Assembly: GCA_027924645.1 (NCBI GenBank)
Contig: BSBN01001149.1
Location: 5,084,001 to 5,148,000, forward strand
Length of the DNA stretch: 64,000 nt
Reading direction: 5' to 3'
Source of the DNA: Cunninghamia lanceolata
Taxonomy: Eukaryota; Streptophyta; Pinopsida; Cupressales; Cupressaceae
Within the stretch, counting starts at the first letter, position 1. Each line of letters starts with the position of its first letter. Made by a program: the position numbers and the translations under genes. The notes under the pieces are model-generated. The model had not been told where the DNA came from, did no database searches, and was given only the letters and a program-made list of their open reading frames with translations. This document shows, in pieces, positions 10,480-21,604 of the stretch.

Positions 10480-11640
10480 CTTTTGCTCCTGACGACACTA
10501 GCATAAGACTTCATCATCATCATCCTCCAGCAGCATGATATCCTGTTGCTTGAAAAATCACCCTGACGTCAGCATCATCTCGCAATATAACCTGCATGAT
10601 AAACGCCTTCATCGGCACAACCTGATCCATCGGAGGAACATCCTCCTGCTGAGCCTATACCAAAAGTCTGGCCGATGAACATCCTGATGACATCATCATC
10701 ATATCCTGCTGACGTCATCATCATATCTGCCTACTGCGCACCTCCTCATATCCGGATGACGTCATCATCATGTTTGCAAATATCGGGGGATCTCCACAAG
10801 ATGATCTGTGTTAGAAATATGCCCCCCCCCGGACCTTGATGATGTCATCATCATATTGACATCAGGATGATATTCGGAAGATAACCGGATATTTGGAAAT
10901 ATCATCCTGATGCACAAATATCAGGTTGCACTGTAGCTCCACTATAAGATCGGGGCGATAGATGAATATGATGATGCTGGAAAAGATCACCCCCACTAGA
11001 TAATGCACGAAGCCGGCAGGCGGATATCTCCTTGATATCAGCATCATCATGACGCTGGAACAAACATACACCCGAGTGATATGAAAATATCACCCCCTCC
11101 TTCGGAAATATCATGATGCAGATAGGCAGAGATAGATATCACCCTGACATAAGAATGACGTCAGCATCATCAGGATGACAAAACAACGAACAAGAAGTGA
11201 TACAACATCATCAGGATGATATTGACTAAGATCATCCTGACGTTCAAAATATGATGACCCCCGCAAGCAACACGGTGATAACTGGAAATATGATGATGAT
11301 GATGACGACCCTTAAGAAAAAACAAGTCAGGTCGAACAACTCGAAGAATAACCCCTTCAGAATAATGGGGCAACATCATCATCATGTTTGGGCAAGGTGA
11401 TAAATGGAAGATCACCGGATACTTGAAAAATCACCCCCGCAAGCAAATCAGGGCGCACTGTAGCTCATCAGCATCATCAGGATAATAACCAAACATCACC
11501 CGATAGTGAAATATGATGATGACGATGAGAAACCGGTCGACGGAGAACATGATGATGCTGACCACCATCAAAGAAAATATGATGATGATGACCTCCTCCT
11601 CAGGAAAATATGATGCTGCAGCTGAAAAATGCTGAGGAGG
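10480..11640. repeat. Degenerate ATCATCATC / TGACGTCA-rich repeat region
   Basis: The block is built of short variable units such as TGACGTCATCATCAT, AAATATGATGATGATG and GGAAATATCACCCCC on both strands. Perfect TGACGTCA palindromes lie at 10564-10571, 10710-10717, 10757-10764 and 11156-11163, with one-base variants at 10688-10695 and 10840-10847. The small ORFs here (10326-11700, minus) only translate the repeats. The block precedes a proposed LTR end at 11728, so it may be part of a gypsy LTR. Confidence 0.7.
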
Positions 11641-11704
11641 TCCAACACTTAGAACATTTTTTGGATACTTAGGGAAAGTGCCTGCATGAAAATTGCTCAA
11701 AAAC

Positions 11705-11738
11705 TGTTAGTCAATTCAGGCACTAACAGTATCAAAGC
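11705..11738 (+). promoter_or_regulatory. Proposed gypsy LTR end and primer-binding site
   Basis: CACTAACA ends at 11728 (LTR-like CA end) and is followed at once by GTATCAAAGC, which matches the core of the binding site TGGTATCAAAGC used by the gypsy derivative at 24541. A gag relic follows within about 150 bp. CTGTTAGT/ACTAACAG also form an 8-bp inverted repeat here. The left end of the LTR is unknown. Confidence 0.4.
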
Positions 11739-11859
11739 AAGTTCTTTCTTTTGGGACAATTATCCACAACAAGATCAAGTAGAAAACAATTTTTGCCTTT
11801 GGAAAGAGACATTGAGTTCTATAAGTGGAGAAGAGTTGAGAAGCATGGAATGAAGCAAG

Positions 11860-12640
11860 ATTCCTTAAGATAGGGGTTGACATAGCAAGCCTTTATCAAT
11901 CCATAGAGACTAGGATATGTTTGATGGATGCACTCATGGAGAGGTTGAAGAAAGGTAAGGTTAATTCCAATGAAGGAGAGTCTTCCAACGGTGAAAAGAG
12001 TCTACCAAGTAATCCTCTATTCAAAGTGAAGGCATATTTAATCATGCACTCTCTTTGGAAGGTAAGCAAAGAATGACCTAATTTGCTTTGAGAGTCTCTT
12101 ATATTCTATGGCCTTAAATAAACAAGCTCCAATAAGTTCTTCAAAACAATTTGAGCAATGAATTAGAAAACAATTTTACCTTATTTGTCATAAAGAGGGA
12201 AAGTGTGTGGAATGTCAATTTTTAAAATAAAAAGATGGAAATAAGTGTACAAGAATACACTAGTGAATTTCAAAAAAGCACTACAAATGGGTATTTTGTG
12301 CAAGATAATGAAGTCTTATTGAAAGACATAGGAGGCCTTCATAGCCATCTTCATAGGCCTATTTTGCTTTCCAAACTAGTGGGCATTGATGAGGTATGTT
12401 CACATGCTCATTCTCTTAAAGTAGATAGTCCTACATCCTCTCCTAAGACAAATGGAGATAAAGCCAAGACTAAGAAGGTAAAATGCATAAGATCTTTAAG
12501 GAAATTTGTGCATTGTGATCATTGTGGTAAGGATGGTCATGAAGAGTCTTCTCCTAAGGATGATCATTGTGGTAAATTCCATAACTTGCATTCTGATAAG
12601 ACCATCCATAAAAAGGATAAAAAAACTTTATGCCCTCCAT
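11860..12640 (+). pseudogene. Ty3/gypsy gag relic
   Basis: Pieces of a gag polyprotein: 'LMDALMERLKKG' (about 11920), then a longer frame from 12235, 'SVQEYTSEFQK ... LLKDIGGLHSHLHRPIL', matching the retrotransposon-gag pattern 'SVQEYTxEFxKxA...LLKYIGGLH'. It ends with a half-preserved zinc knuckle, 'HCDHCGKDGHEESSPKDDHCGKFH', a variant of the 'CxHCxKxGHxExxCWKLHPE' end of some plant gypsy gags. It runs without a visible boundary into a copia gag at about 12650. Confidence 0.7.
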
Positions 12641-12677
12641 TGGTAAAAATAATGTTGAGGTATCAGAGAAGTACACA

Positions 12678-14690
12678 ATGGCTAGTAATGATGGACATGG
12701 TTTTTCCACTAATAGGGTACATTTATTTGATGGAAAAAATTATGCTTTCTGGAGCATAAGGATGGAGACGTACTTAAGTGCACTTGGATTTGACATATGG
12801 AAATCAATGATTGATGGTTACATATCTTTGGCAACTGCTCCAACTGATGCTGCTAGTAAAAAGGCTAGTGAATGTAATGCTAAGGCCAAGGATGTCATTC
12901 TTTGTCAGATGTCCGAATTTGAATTCGTTAAAGTGATGCATTGTGCATTTGCAAAAGAGATGTCAGATAAATTGAAAAATATTTATCGAGGAGATGAGAA
13001 AGTTAAGAAGGCAAAGCTTCAAACTTACAGAGCATAGTTTGAAAGCCTCAAAATGGAAGAAGAGGAAACTATTTCTCAATACCTACTTTGTGTGGATGAG
13101 ATATCAAATGCTATTAAAAGGCCTTGGTGAAGAGATTGATGAATCCAAAATTGTTGAAAATTTTTTAAGGTCGCTCCCCTTGCGATTTGATGAAAAGGTT
13201 TCTGTAATAGAAGAGATGCAAGATCTTAGCAAACTAACTAAAGATGTGTTGCATGGTATTTTAACTACATATGAGATGAGAACCATTGGTCAAACATCTA
13301 AAAAGGAGGCTGCATTCAATGTTACACGAAAAGGAAAAATGCAGAAACTTGAATCGAGTGATAGTGATTCAGATGATGAAGAAGCCCACTTCATGAGAAG
13401 AATGAAGAAAGGATCAGGAAAGTACAAAGGAAATCTACCCTTCAAGTGTTTCAATTGCATAAAGGTAAGACATTTTGCTTCCAAATGTCCTTATGCAAAG
13501 AAAGAGGGCAGCGAGAATGAAGAAAATCCAAAGTACTACAAAAAGGGCTTTCAAGAAATGAAGAAGAATTTTTGAAAATCTAAAAAGAGTCTTTATTCTA
13601 AAGATTACATCAACTCATGCAAAGATAGTGATGGAGGTTCTTCTAGTGAAAGAGAAGAAATACTTTTCATGGGTATAGAAGAAAACAGTGATCAAAAGGA
13701 AGATTTTGGAAATAAGACCAATGAAGAAGATGAAGGAGTATATCTTGAAGAAGAGGTTTTCTTTGCCTATAATGAGATTGAAAAGCTTAAGAAGAGAAAT
13801 TCTAAACTGAAGGTGCAGCTACAAGAAGACAAGGAATCATTAGATAAAATATCACAAGCTTTTGATGAAGCTAAAAAGAAAATTATAGATCTAAAAATTC
13901 AGATTGAAGAAGCTAAGAAAATTGAAGAAGTGAGAAATCACTTGAAAATAAAAGAAGAAAACTACGAAAAAGTATAAGTTGAAATCATTTCCTTGAGGAA
14001 GCAATTAGATAAAGTTGTGGTACAAGCAAATATAATTTTGAAGGGTGAAAAGAGTTCTGAAATTTTGAGTGAGATCATCAATGCACAAAAGCCTCCTTTT
14101 GATAAAAATGGTCTTGGATTTGTAGAAGGTCAAAATTCTAAAGCACCTAGACGTTCACGAAATCAAATGAAGAAAATCAAACAAGCTATGTTGAAAGTCT
14201 TAAAAATGGTGGAAATAAGGTAAAAGATAGCTAGAAGATAGGTACATATTCTAGAGTTAGAAATAATGGCTTCAGAAAACCTCTTCCATCTAGACAAGCA
14301 CAAATAACCAGGTTTAATAACTCCTTTTATGGTTATTGTTTTTCATGCAGTCATTTGGTCATAGGGCCATGCATTGCAGAGTACATGCAAGAAATAATTC
14401 CAATCATAGAGCTAGGAATTATGGAGCATATCCTAGAAATGATCATGCATGGAATATGAACCGAAGTCAAGGTTTGATGAGTAAAAATTATTTTTATCCT
14501 TTAATGAACTTCAATGTCATGTGTTACAAGTGCAATAATTTTGGTCATACTGCAAAGGTTTGTAGAAACAATTGTGCAGAACCTCCTAGACAAAATAAGA
14601 ATGAAGAGAAAAGGTCAAAGAAAAGGAAGAAGATGCAAAAGTTTGGAGAAAGAAGAAAGCCGAAGAAAAATAAAATTATATGATTGTTCA
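12678..14690 (+). pseudogene. Ty1/copia gag with long coiled coil and two CCHC knuckles
   Basis: The capsid part of a copia element. From ATG 12678 it has the UBN2-type gag N-terminus 'VHLFDGKNYAFWSIRMETYL' and 'GFDIWKSMIDGY'. A stop at 13035 and a frameshift near 13120 follow, then 'ENFLRSLPLRFDEKVSVIEE'. A first CCHC knuckle is 'CFNCIKVRHFASKCP' (about 13447), with Gly before His lost. A coiled coil spans about 13760-14050 ('EIEKLKKRNSKLKVQLQEDK'). After another frame change a second knuckle reads 'CYKCNNFGHTAKVC' (about 14523). The long coiled coil between two knuckles is a feature of SIRE/Tork-like copia elements. Stops occur near 13573, 13975 and 14221. Confidence 0.85.
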
Positions 14691-14714
14691 AACAACACTA
14701 CATGCATAAAATAA

Positions 14715-16327
14715 AGGTGATACATGGTTGACAGTGGTTGCTTGAGACATATGACAGGTGACAAAAGTATGTTTCTTACTTTGAAGAAAACAAATGGTGG
14801 TACAGTAAGATTTGGTGATAATGCTTCAACCAAAGTTTTAGGTAAAGGCACTCTTGTTCTTGAAGGTGGAAGAACAAAAATAGAAAATGTATTATTTGTT
14901 GAAGGTTTGAAACAAAATCTTCTGAGTGTGAGTCAGATGTGTGACCAAGGACACACTCTTACTTTCAATTTTGAAGGGTCTGAAATAAGCAAAGAAGGCA
15001 GATCTATTGTTGAGGCTAGTAGAGCAAGTAACAATCTTTATATTCTTAATAACACCAAAAGTGAAAAGTGTTGCATGTCACAAGAAGATGAAAGCTGGTT
15101 GTGGCATAAGAGATTGGGGCACCTAAATTTTGACAATCTTGTCAAAATCAGCCACAAGGAAGTAGTGAGAGATATTCCAAAGCTCTCAAAACCTTCAAAT
15201 ATAATCTATAAAGAATGTCAATTGGGAAAACAAACTAGAGGAAGCTTCAAATCTAAGGAGTATTCTACTTCAAAGTCTCTAGAGCTGATTCATACAGATC
15301 TATGTGGGCCAAAGAGAACAAGGAGCAAGCAAGGTGAAAGATATTTTATGCTTTTAATTGATGATTTTACAAGAATGACATGGGTTGCTTTTTTAAAGGA
15401 AAAATCAGAAGCTCTTGACAAATATAATGCATTCAAAGCCTTAGTGGAGAATGAGACTGGAAAGAAGATTAAATCTCTTCAATCAGATAAAGGAGGAGAA
15501 TTCACTTATGATTTCTATGAAAAGCATGGAATAAAAGGACAATTTTTAGCTGCAAGAACACCAAAACAAAATGGTGTTGTGGAAAGGAAAAATAGGACAG
15601 TTCAAAGGATGGCTCAGAGCATGTTGAATGATTCCAAAGTAGTTGATTCTTTCTGGAAAGAAGCGATTCATACTAATGTTTACATTTAGAATCGTGGATT
15701 AATCTAAGTCAATAGCAACAAGACTCCTTATGAGTTATGGACATGTAGGCCAGAAACTGTGAAGTACTTCAGAGTGTTTGGTAGTCCATGGATGAAGACA
15801 ATCTATGTAAATTTGACTTGAGAGCAAATGAGGGAATTTTTCTTGGATATTCTTCCAAGAGTAAAGCCTACAGATGCTACAATAAACGCTTGCAAAAAAT
15901 TGTTGAGAGTGCAAACGTTAAAGTTGATGAAGATAGAAATCTTCCAAGACAAATACAAGAGGTAAATGATCTAGATTCAAAGGAGTGCAATGAAGACAAA
16001 GAAAATGTAAAGGAAAGTGCAGTTGAAACAATTGAGCAAAAGACACCATTAGAGACACCATCAAAGGCATCAACAAAGACACTACCTAAGTTTGTACAAA
16101 GGAATCATCCTGAAGAATTGATAATAAAAGATTATAGGCCAAGAAAAAAAAGGATATTAAATTATTTAGAAGATGAAGATATATCACTGTTGTCCAAAAT
16201 TGAAATCAAAAGCTTCAAAGAAGTAGCTGAAGATAAGTATTGGGTAGAGGCCATGGAAGAGAAGCTTGATCAAATTGAGAAGAATGAAACTTGGGAACTT
16301 GTTCCAAGACCCAAGGATAAAATGTAA
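14715..16327 (+). pseudogene. Copia protease and integrase
   Basis: The protease starts at 'WLVDSGCLRHMTGDKSMF' (catalytic DSG at about 14727). The pre-integrase zinc domain follows: 'WLWHKRLGHLNFDNL' and 'YKECQLGKQTRG', where the first Cys of the HHCC set is Tyr. The integrase core keeps all three acids: 'IHTDLCGP' (about 15297), 'LQSDKGGEF' (about 15485) and 'QNGVVERKN' (about 15580). A stop at 15687 and a frameshift near 15785 break it, then 'GIFLGYSSKSKAYRCYNKR' and an acidic linker run to 16327. Gag lies upstream and RT downstream in standard copia order. Confidence 0.9.
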
Positions 16328-17738
16328 TCGGTACTAAATGGGTGTTTAGAAATAAATTGAATGAATATGGTCAAGTTGTAAGGAACAAGGCAAGACTTGT
16401 ATGCAAGGGATACGCTCAACTTGAGGGTATTGATTTTGAAGAGACTTTTGTTCCAATTACTAGGATGGAAGAAATAAGAATGCTTTTAGCTCTTGCAAGT
16501 TTCAAAAATTTCAAAGTCTATCAGATGGATGTAAAAACAACCTTTTTGAATGGAAACTTGGAGGAAGAAGTTTACATTGAACAGCCTGATGGGTTCATTA
16601 TTTTAGAAAATTAAAACTATGTTTACAAGCTGAGGAAGGCACTGTATGGGTTGAAACAAGCCCCCAGGGCTTGGTATGCAAGATTAGACAAATATTTGCA
16701 GCAGTAAGGCTTCAAAAGAGGTATTATGGACAATAATCTCTATGTCAAGAATGAAGGTAATTCCATGTTGATTGTTGTTTTTTATGTTGATGATATCATC
16801 TTTGGAGGCAACAATGAAAATATATGTCAAGAATTTGCCACTAACTTGCAAAAGGAGTTTGAAATGTCTATGCTTGGTGAGCTATCTTATTTTCTTAGTT
16901 TGTAAATTTTACAATTAGCTAAAGGCATATTTATTTCTCAAACCGAGTACGTTAAAGTGATGTTGAAGAAATTCAGGATTGAGAACTACAATCCTATGAG
17001 TACCCCCATGGTTACATGATGCAAGTTGAGCAAAGATGATGAGTCTCCTAAAGTTAATCAAACTTTGTACAGGTCTATGATTGGAGTTTTATTATATGTA
17101 ACAACTACATGACCTGATATTATGCAAGTTGTTGGGTATGTGGCTCAATTCCAAGTTGCACCAAAGGACACTCATGTGAATGTAGTAAAAATGATTTTCA
17201 AATATCTTAAAGGCACTATGGATTTTGGATTATGGTATCCAAGAGGGGAGGATTTCACCCTCACAACTTACACAGATGTAGATTAGGCTAGAAGCATTGA
17301 TGATAGAAAGAGCACTAGTGGAGGTGCATTCTTTCTAGGAGAGTATCTTGTCTCATGGTTAAGTAAGAAACAAGCATCTATTTCTCTGTCCACCACTGAA
17401 GCTGAATACATTGCAACAATTTCTTGTTGTACAAGTTTTATGGATGAAGCAGATTTTGAAGGACATTAAGGTAGAGTATTAACATCCCATCTCTATTTTC
17501 TGTGACAATATGAGTGTGATTAACATTTCCAAGAATCCAATTATGCAGTCTAGGACAAAACACATTCCAATTAAGTATCATTTTTTAAGAAAGCTAGTGG
17601 CTGATCAGCAGGTGAAGTTAGAGTATGTTGCCACCAAGGAACATATTGCAAATATCTTCACCAATCCACTTCCAAAGGAAACTTTTGAGTACCTAAGGAA
17701 GAAGTTGGGAGTGATATCACTCTCCTCCAATCATTGAA
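16328..17738 (+). pseudogene. Copia reverse transcriptase and RNase H
   Basis: The frame opens with '[20 protein letters not shown]' and contains '[20 protein letters not shown]', '[20 protein letters not shown]' (Ala of KTAFLNG changed), '[16 protein letters not shown]' and the active-site box 'VFYVDDIIFGG' (YVDD at 16783-16794). RNase H is shown by 'SIDDRKSTSGGAFFLGEYLV', 'SLSTTEAEYIA' and, after a frameshift near 17440, 'FCDNMSVINISKNPIMQSRT' and 'FTNPLPKETFEYLRKKLGVI', ending at 17738. Stops occur at 16612, about 16708, 16903, 17017, 17110 and 17284. The lineage looks SIRE/Tork-like from 'SGGAFFLG'. The element cannot produce an active enzyme. Confidence 0.92.
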
Positions 17739-17752
17739 AAGCAATCTAGTTT

Positions 17753-17761
17753 CAAAGGGAG
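17753..17761 (+). promoter_or_regulatory. Polypurine tract of the 12.6-kb copia element
   Basis: CAAAGGGAG sits just after the RNase H stop and is followed by TGATTATTAACATT at 17763, a plausible TG start of the 3' LTR. I found no matching 5' LTR upstream of gag, so the LTR length is unknown. Confidence 0.5.
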
Positions 17762-17762
17762 T

Positions 17763-19560
17763 TGATTATTAACATTATTGACGAGTAGGATTGCACCCGT
17801 TATGCAGAGCTGTGAAACTCAACAATCCTATGTAACATGGGATCAAACTCAGGCTATGGGTGACCTATGGTGAGCTTGAACCTCCAAATTATGGGTTGGT
17901 TCGCTTAAATAATTCAATTGGATCTATGACTTTGATATGGAAAAGGGTAAAAAGGATCTTCTAAAACACTAAAAATGGTGATGCACCTAAATTTGATGGA
18001 AAACTTGGCAATCTAACTCACAATAAACCTCAGACAAATCTACCCACACAAACCACCTTCAGCAATTTGATCACAAAAATAATTCTAAGGAAGGTTGGAA
18101 AATATTTCATTTTGAAGGAAAAGGGGTTTTTCACAACATAAAAGAAAAACTCTCCAATTTGCATAGACTAAGGCCTATAAATTTTAATGCTATCTAACAC
18201 ATGCAAGTACAAATGAGACAATGATTCTAAAGGTTCTAATGTAAAACACAATAAAACCTCATCAAATCACTCATAAAAGCTGCATTAATGGAAAGGTAGA
18301 TACTTGATCAATTTGAAAAATAAAGGAAATAATTGCATAAAAATAAAGTATAGAACCTGTAACCTGCTATAATCTCTATAAATCTGCAATAATGAGTTAC
18401 AAAACCTTCTTTCTCTCTCAAAGTGTAAAGAGAAAACAAGGCAAGAACTAGAAAAACCTAAGTTTTTCTTACAATATATAGTTTGCTCTCTTCGAGAGGC
18501 CTAGAAAAATCAACTACAGCCAACTGCCTCTAAAAATAAGCTCTCCAAATTGATCCACGAGCAAACAATGAAATCCCTAAAATTAAGGGCCAAAACTACC
18601 CCAAAATGAGCAAAAATAGCTTCAAACTGCGTCTCTCTATGTGTTTGACAAAAACTCTCCAATTTGTCCTCCAAACCATGCAAAAAGATTTGAAAGTCTT
18701 CAGTTAACTCAACTCCTCCATTTTTGCATGATTTTGCATGTGTCAATGATGTGGGCAAAGAATAAAGTAATTATTTGCATGATTACTCTATTATGAGTTT
18801 CAATTTGTCTAATCTCCTTGATTTTACAACTTGTGACAAAATAATAAAGTAATTTATAAAATATTACTTTATTTTAATTGTTTACAATTATTTGTAGTTG
18901 TAAAATTATGCAAAAATGGATGAAAATAAAATAACACCTTATCTCTCCATCTTGGTTTACAAATTTTGCATGATTGCATTATCAATGATGCCAAAAGAAA
19001 TAGGCCATCATGCATGCAAAAATAAAGAATATTCCTCTCCTTATACCTCCCATGCAATCACATAGGTCACTACATGCAAAAATACATCATGCATTATCAC
19101 ATCAATACCACCTTTGACTTCTCATTGCATTTCTTCATAATGTATATTTATCATTGTATTTACCAAATGTAAACACATGCATACTCTTTGACTTCATGTA
19201 AAAACAATAATCTTCATCCTCTCCTAAGGTAAATACATGTCTTATCATCATTTGTTTATGCCACATTGACTCCTCATGCATCATTACCTTATCCATTTAC
19301 CTCCTTTGCATATGCCTTTGAATGATTTCCTTTGTTGACCTTAAATAGCACATGTATTTTACAATACATCATAAGGCATATCAACCTTAATTTCAAACTG
19401 TCGCTCCTCATGGACCCCTGTGGCTTAATCATTAGGTCATTAGATTTTAACAAGTCTTGACCATGGGATGATATAAGATAATGATTTCTTTATTTTCTGA
19501 AATCAAAAGAAGAGGTGAGAAAAAAAATAGACCATCGTCAACCAAAAGGAAATTTTGAAC
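17763..19560. other. Probable copia 3' LTR start, then unassigned repeat sequence
   Basis: No coding capacity beyond short frames. Words such as CATGCAAAAAT recur loosely from 18300 to 19300. A weak tRNA-like stretch at 19415-19470 (TGGCTTAATCATTAGG...TTTTAACAAG) may be the head of an old SINE, but no B box follows. Confidence 0.35.
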
Positions 19561-19959
19561 CCTAAACTTATCATTTTGATCTTTTCTTTCACTTGAGCTT
19601 TCTCTCTACAACTTCTCGGTTGACGACTAGGGTTTGAATCATTCTTGCTTTTCTTTGCAATTTCTGAGCTCATTTGGTCGATTTCTCTTGTATTTATGGC
19701 AAAAATGGAAGGGTAAGCTCTCTATGTTCAAAAAATAAACCATTTATTCATTTATTCTGTCATTGTGTCTTCATTTGGCCACAGCCATATGGTTCTCTGA
19801 GCATTTTTTAAGACCTGCATTGATTTCCTTACCGTGGTTTCTTTGTCTCTCTGCATTTTTGTGTTTGTTAGGAGACTATCTCCATATATTTTGAGGATTT
19901 CAAAACACAAAGCCCCCCTATATCTTCTTTTCTCTGCAAGAATATAAGGTGAGCTTTCA

Positions 19960-20560
19960 ATATGACTTTAACACCTGCATTTCTTTCAACTGTGTCTTTT
20001 GATACTGATAAGGGTTTTCAGGAAAATGACACGGGTCTTTACTTTTTTCAAAGAAAAAGCTCCCCTCTACAACGACCATGCCTGTATATTCTTTCTTCGA
20101 TTTTTCCTTCTTTTGTAGACAAGAAAAAATACAAGGGTTTGAATAAAAACATGGGTTTTCATTTTTTCAAAGAAGAAATAACTCCTTCAATCACGGCCAG
20201 CCATCTATATCTTATTTTCTTGTACCTCTTCTTTGTAGATATGAAAACTCAAGGTTTTTCAAGAAAATATGATGAGGGTTTTTTGTAAATCTTTGAAAGA
20301 ACTCCTATGTTGGCCATGGCCTATACTATACTTCCTCTATATATGCACTTCTGAAAGAAAAGTATCTTCTATAAATATGAGGAAAACTAAGGGTTTCAAA
20401 AAAATGACATGGGTATTTGTTATTTCTTTGAGAAATTGGCCACAACCTGTTATTCATTTTGTATCTTCCTCTCTTCATTTATCTTCTTCTTCAGGTATGA
20501 ATACATCAAGGGTTTGAAGAAAAATATTGTGGGTTTTGCATTGTATTGGGGTTTCCTTTA
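19960..20560 (+). repeat. Degenerate tandem repeat, unit about 125 bp
   Basis: The word AAGGGTTT followed by A-rich sequence and ATGGGT recurs near 20006, 20134, 20250, 20386 and 20507 (spacings about 128, 116, 136 and 121). Each unit ends in a pyrimidine tract and TTTGTAG- or TTCAGG-like sequence before ATGA. The units resemble repeated splice-acceptor contexts, but I see no conserved peptide. It lies to the left of the gypsy derivative and may belong to a long gypsy LTR continuing at 26351. Confidence 0.65.
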
Positions 20561-21599
20561 TCACTTTTCGACTGTAACTTCATGACACCAAATGGATTAT
20601 TTCTAGTATGCAAAAAAAAAAAAGTATCATCTCATCTGTAATGGATAATTCTTTCATTTGGTTGTTTCTGAATTTCTACTAGCTATTTTTGTATGCATTT
20701 GGATGATATCAAAACCCTAGGGTTTTAAATCCTTTACCTCTGGTATAAAATATTTTCATTATGCAAAAAGTGATAAGAGTTTGCAAGAATACTAGATTTT
20801 GGTACAACATGGTATCATTGCTTTGCATATGCAAAAAGAAACACAAGGACCCTTCATTCTTGTTTATTTCTTCTTCTATATTAGATATATGAAAGAAATT
20901 GTGTTTTATGAACACTGTATCTTTTATCTTTTGCATCTAATATCTTTGAAATAGCAGTTACTCTTGTAGTTTTATCATTCTTATCCTTCTGTAAGTCATG
21001 AATATTCTGATATGCTTCTTTGTCTATGCTACCTCCTATAGATTTATTTATTCTTCTCTTTCTACATCACATGAACATGATGAACTTTTCCTTGTATAGA
21101 CTGCTCATGTAGCTTTACCATCTATGGCTATATTCTTACATGACTGTTCACTGTTGTTCCATTACAGTTTAAGCCTATAATTTTACCTTTATTATGTTGG
21201 ATCTTGCACTTTGTATCTCTTCACATGAACATGACATAATGACAACATTGTAATGATGTGCTTTGTAATGCCCTTTATACTTGTTGTTCATTACTCTAGC
21301 ATGGTTGTTTCACATGCTATTTCGTATGACTGTACCTGTTAGTAATTCATGACTACCACATCATACTTTACTTAAAACAAGAATGGGACAACACCTTCTA
21401 TCTTGCATGTGTCTTGATACTTGATCTGTTGTTCTCTTCTTTGCATCCTGAAATAAGACTATATACTTTTGTATAGGGCATCTCTCCTTGTTGTTCTTTT
21501 ATCTCCCTATAGGCTCATGATGACAATACAAAACTATTTGATGGTAGATACCTGCCACTGTCATACATATTGTTCTTTTATGATCACTGCATTGACAGG
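20560..21599. other. Unassigned sequence left of the 21.6-kb gypsy derivative
   Basis: T-rich sequence with words such as CTTGTATAG, CACATGAACATGA and GTTGTTC recurring loosely. Its style continues at 26351 on the other side of the inserted element, in keeping with one interrupted sequence. Confidence 0.4.
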
Positions 21600-21604
21600 A
21601 CTTG
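21600..21604 (+). repeat. Target-site duplication ACTTG (left copy)
   Basis: ACTTG here and at 26346-26350 flank the two long direct repeats exactly, the 5-bp duplication expected of LTR element integration. Confidence 0.8.

Noticed and set aside
10480..11640. Possible CRISPR-like array because of regular short repeats
   Set aside because: Units are degenerate, spacing is irregular, there are no spacers of constant length, and the context is a plant retroelement.
10326..11700. Chain of minus-strand ORFs with His- and Met-rich peptides
   Set aside because: They translate ATCATCATC repeats; composition explains the open frames.
19415..19470. tRNA gene (TGGCTTAATCATTAGG...TTTTAACAAG)
   Set aside because: A-box-like part only; no acceptor stem pairing and no B box, so at best a SINE trace.
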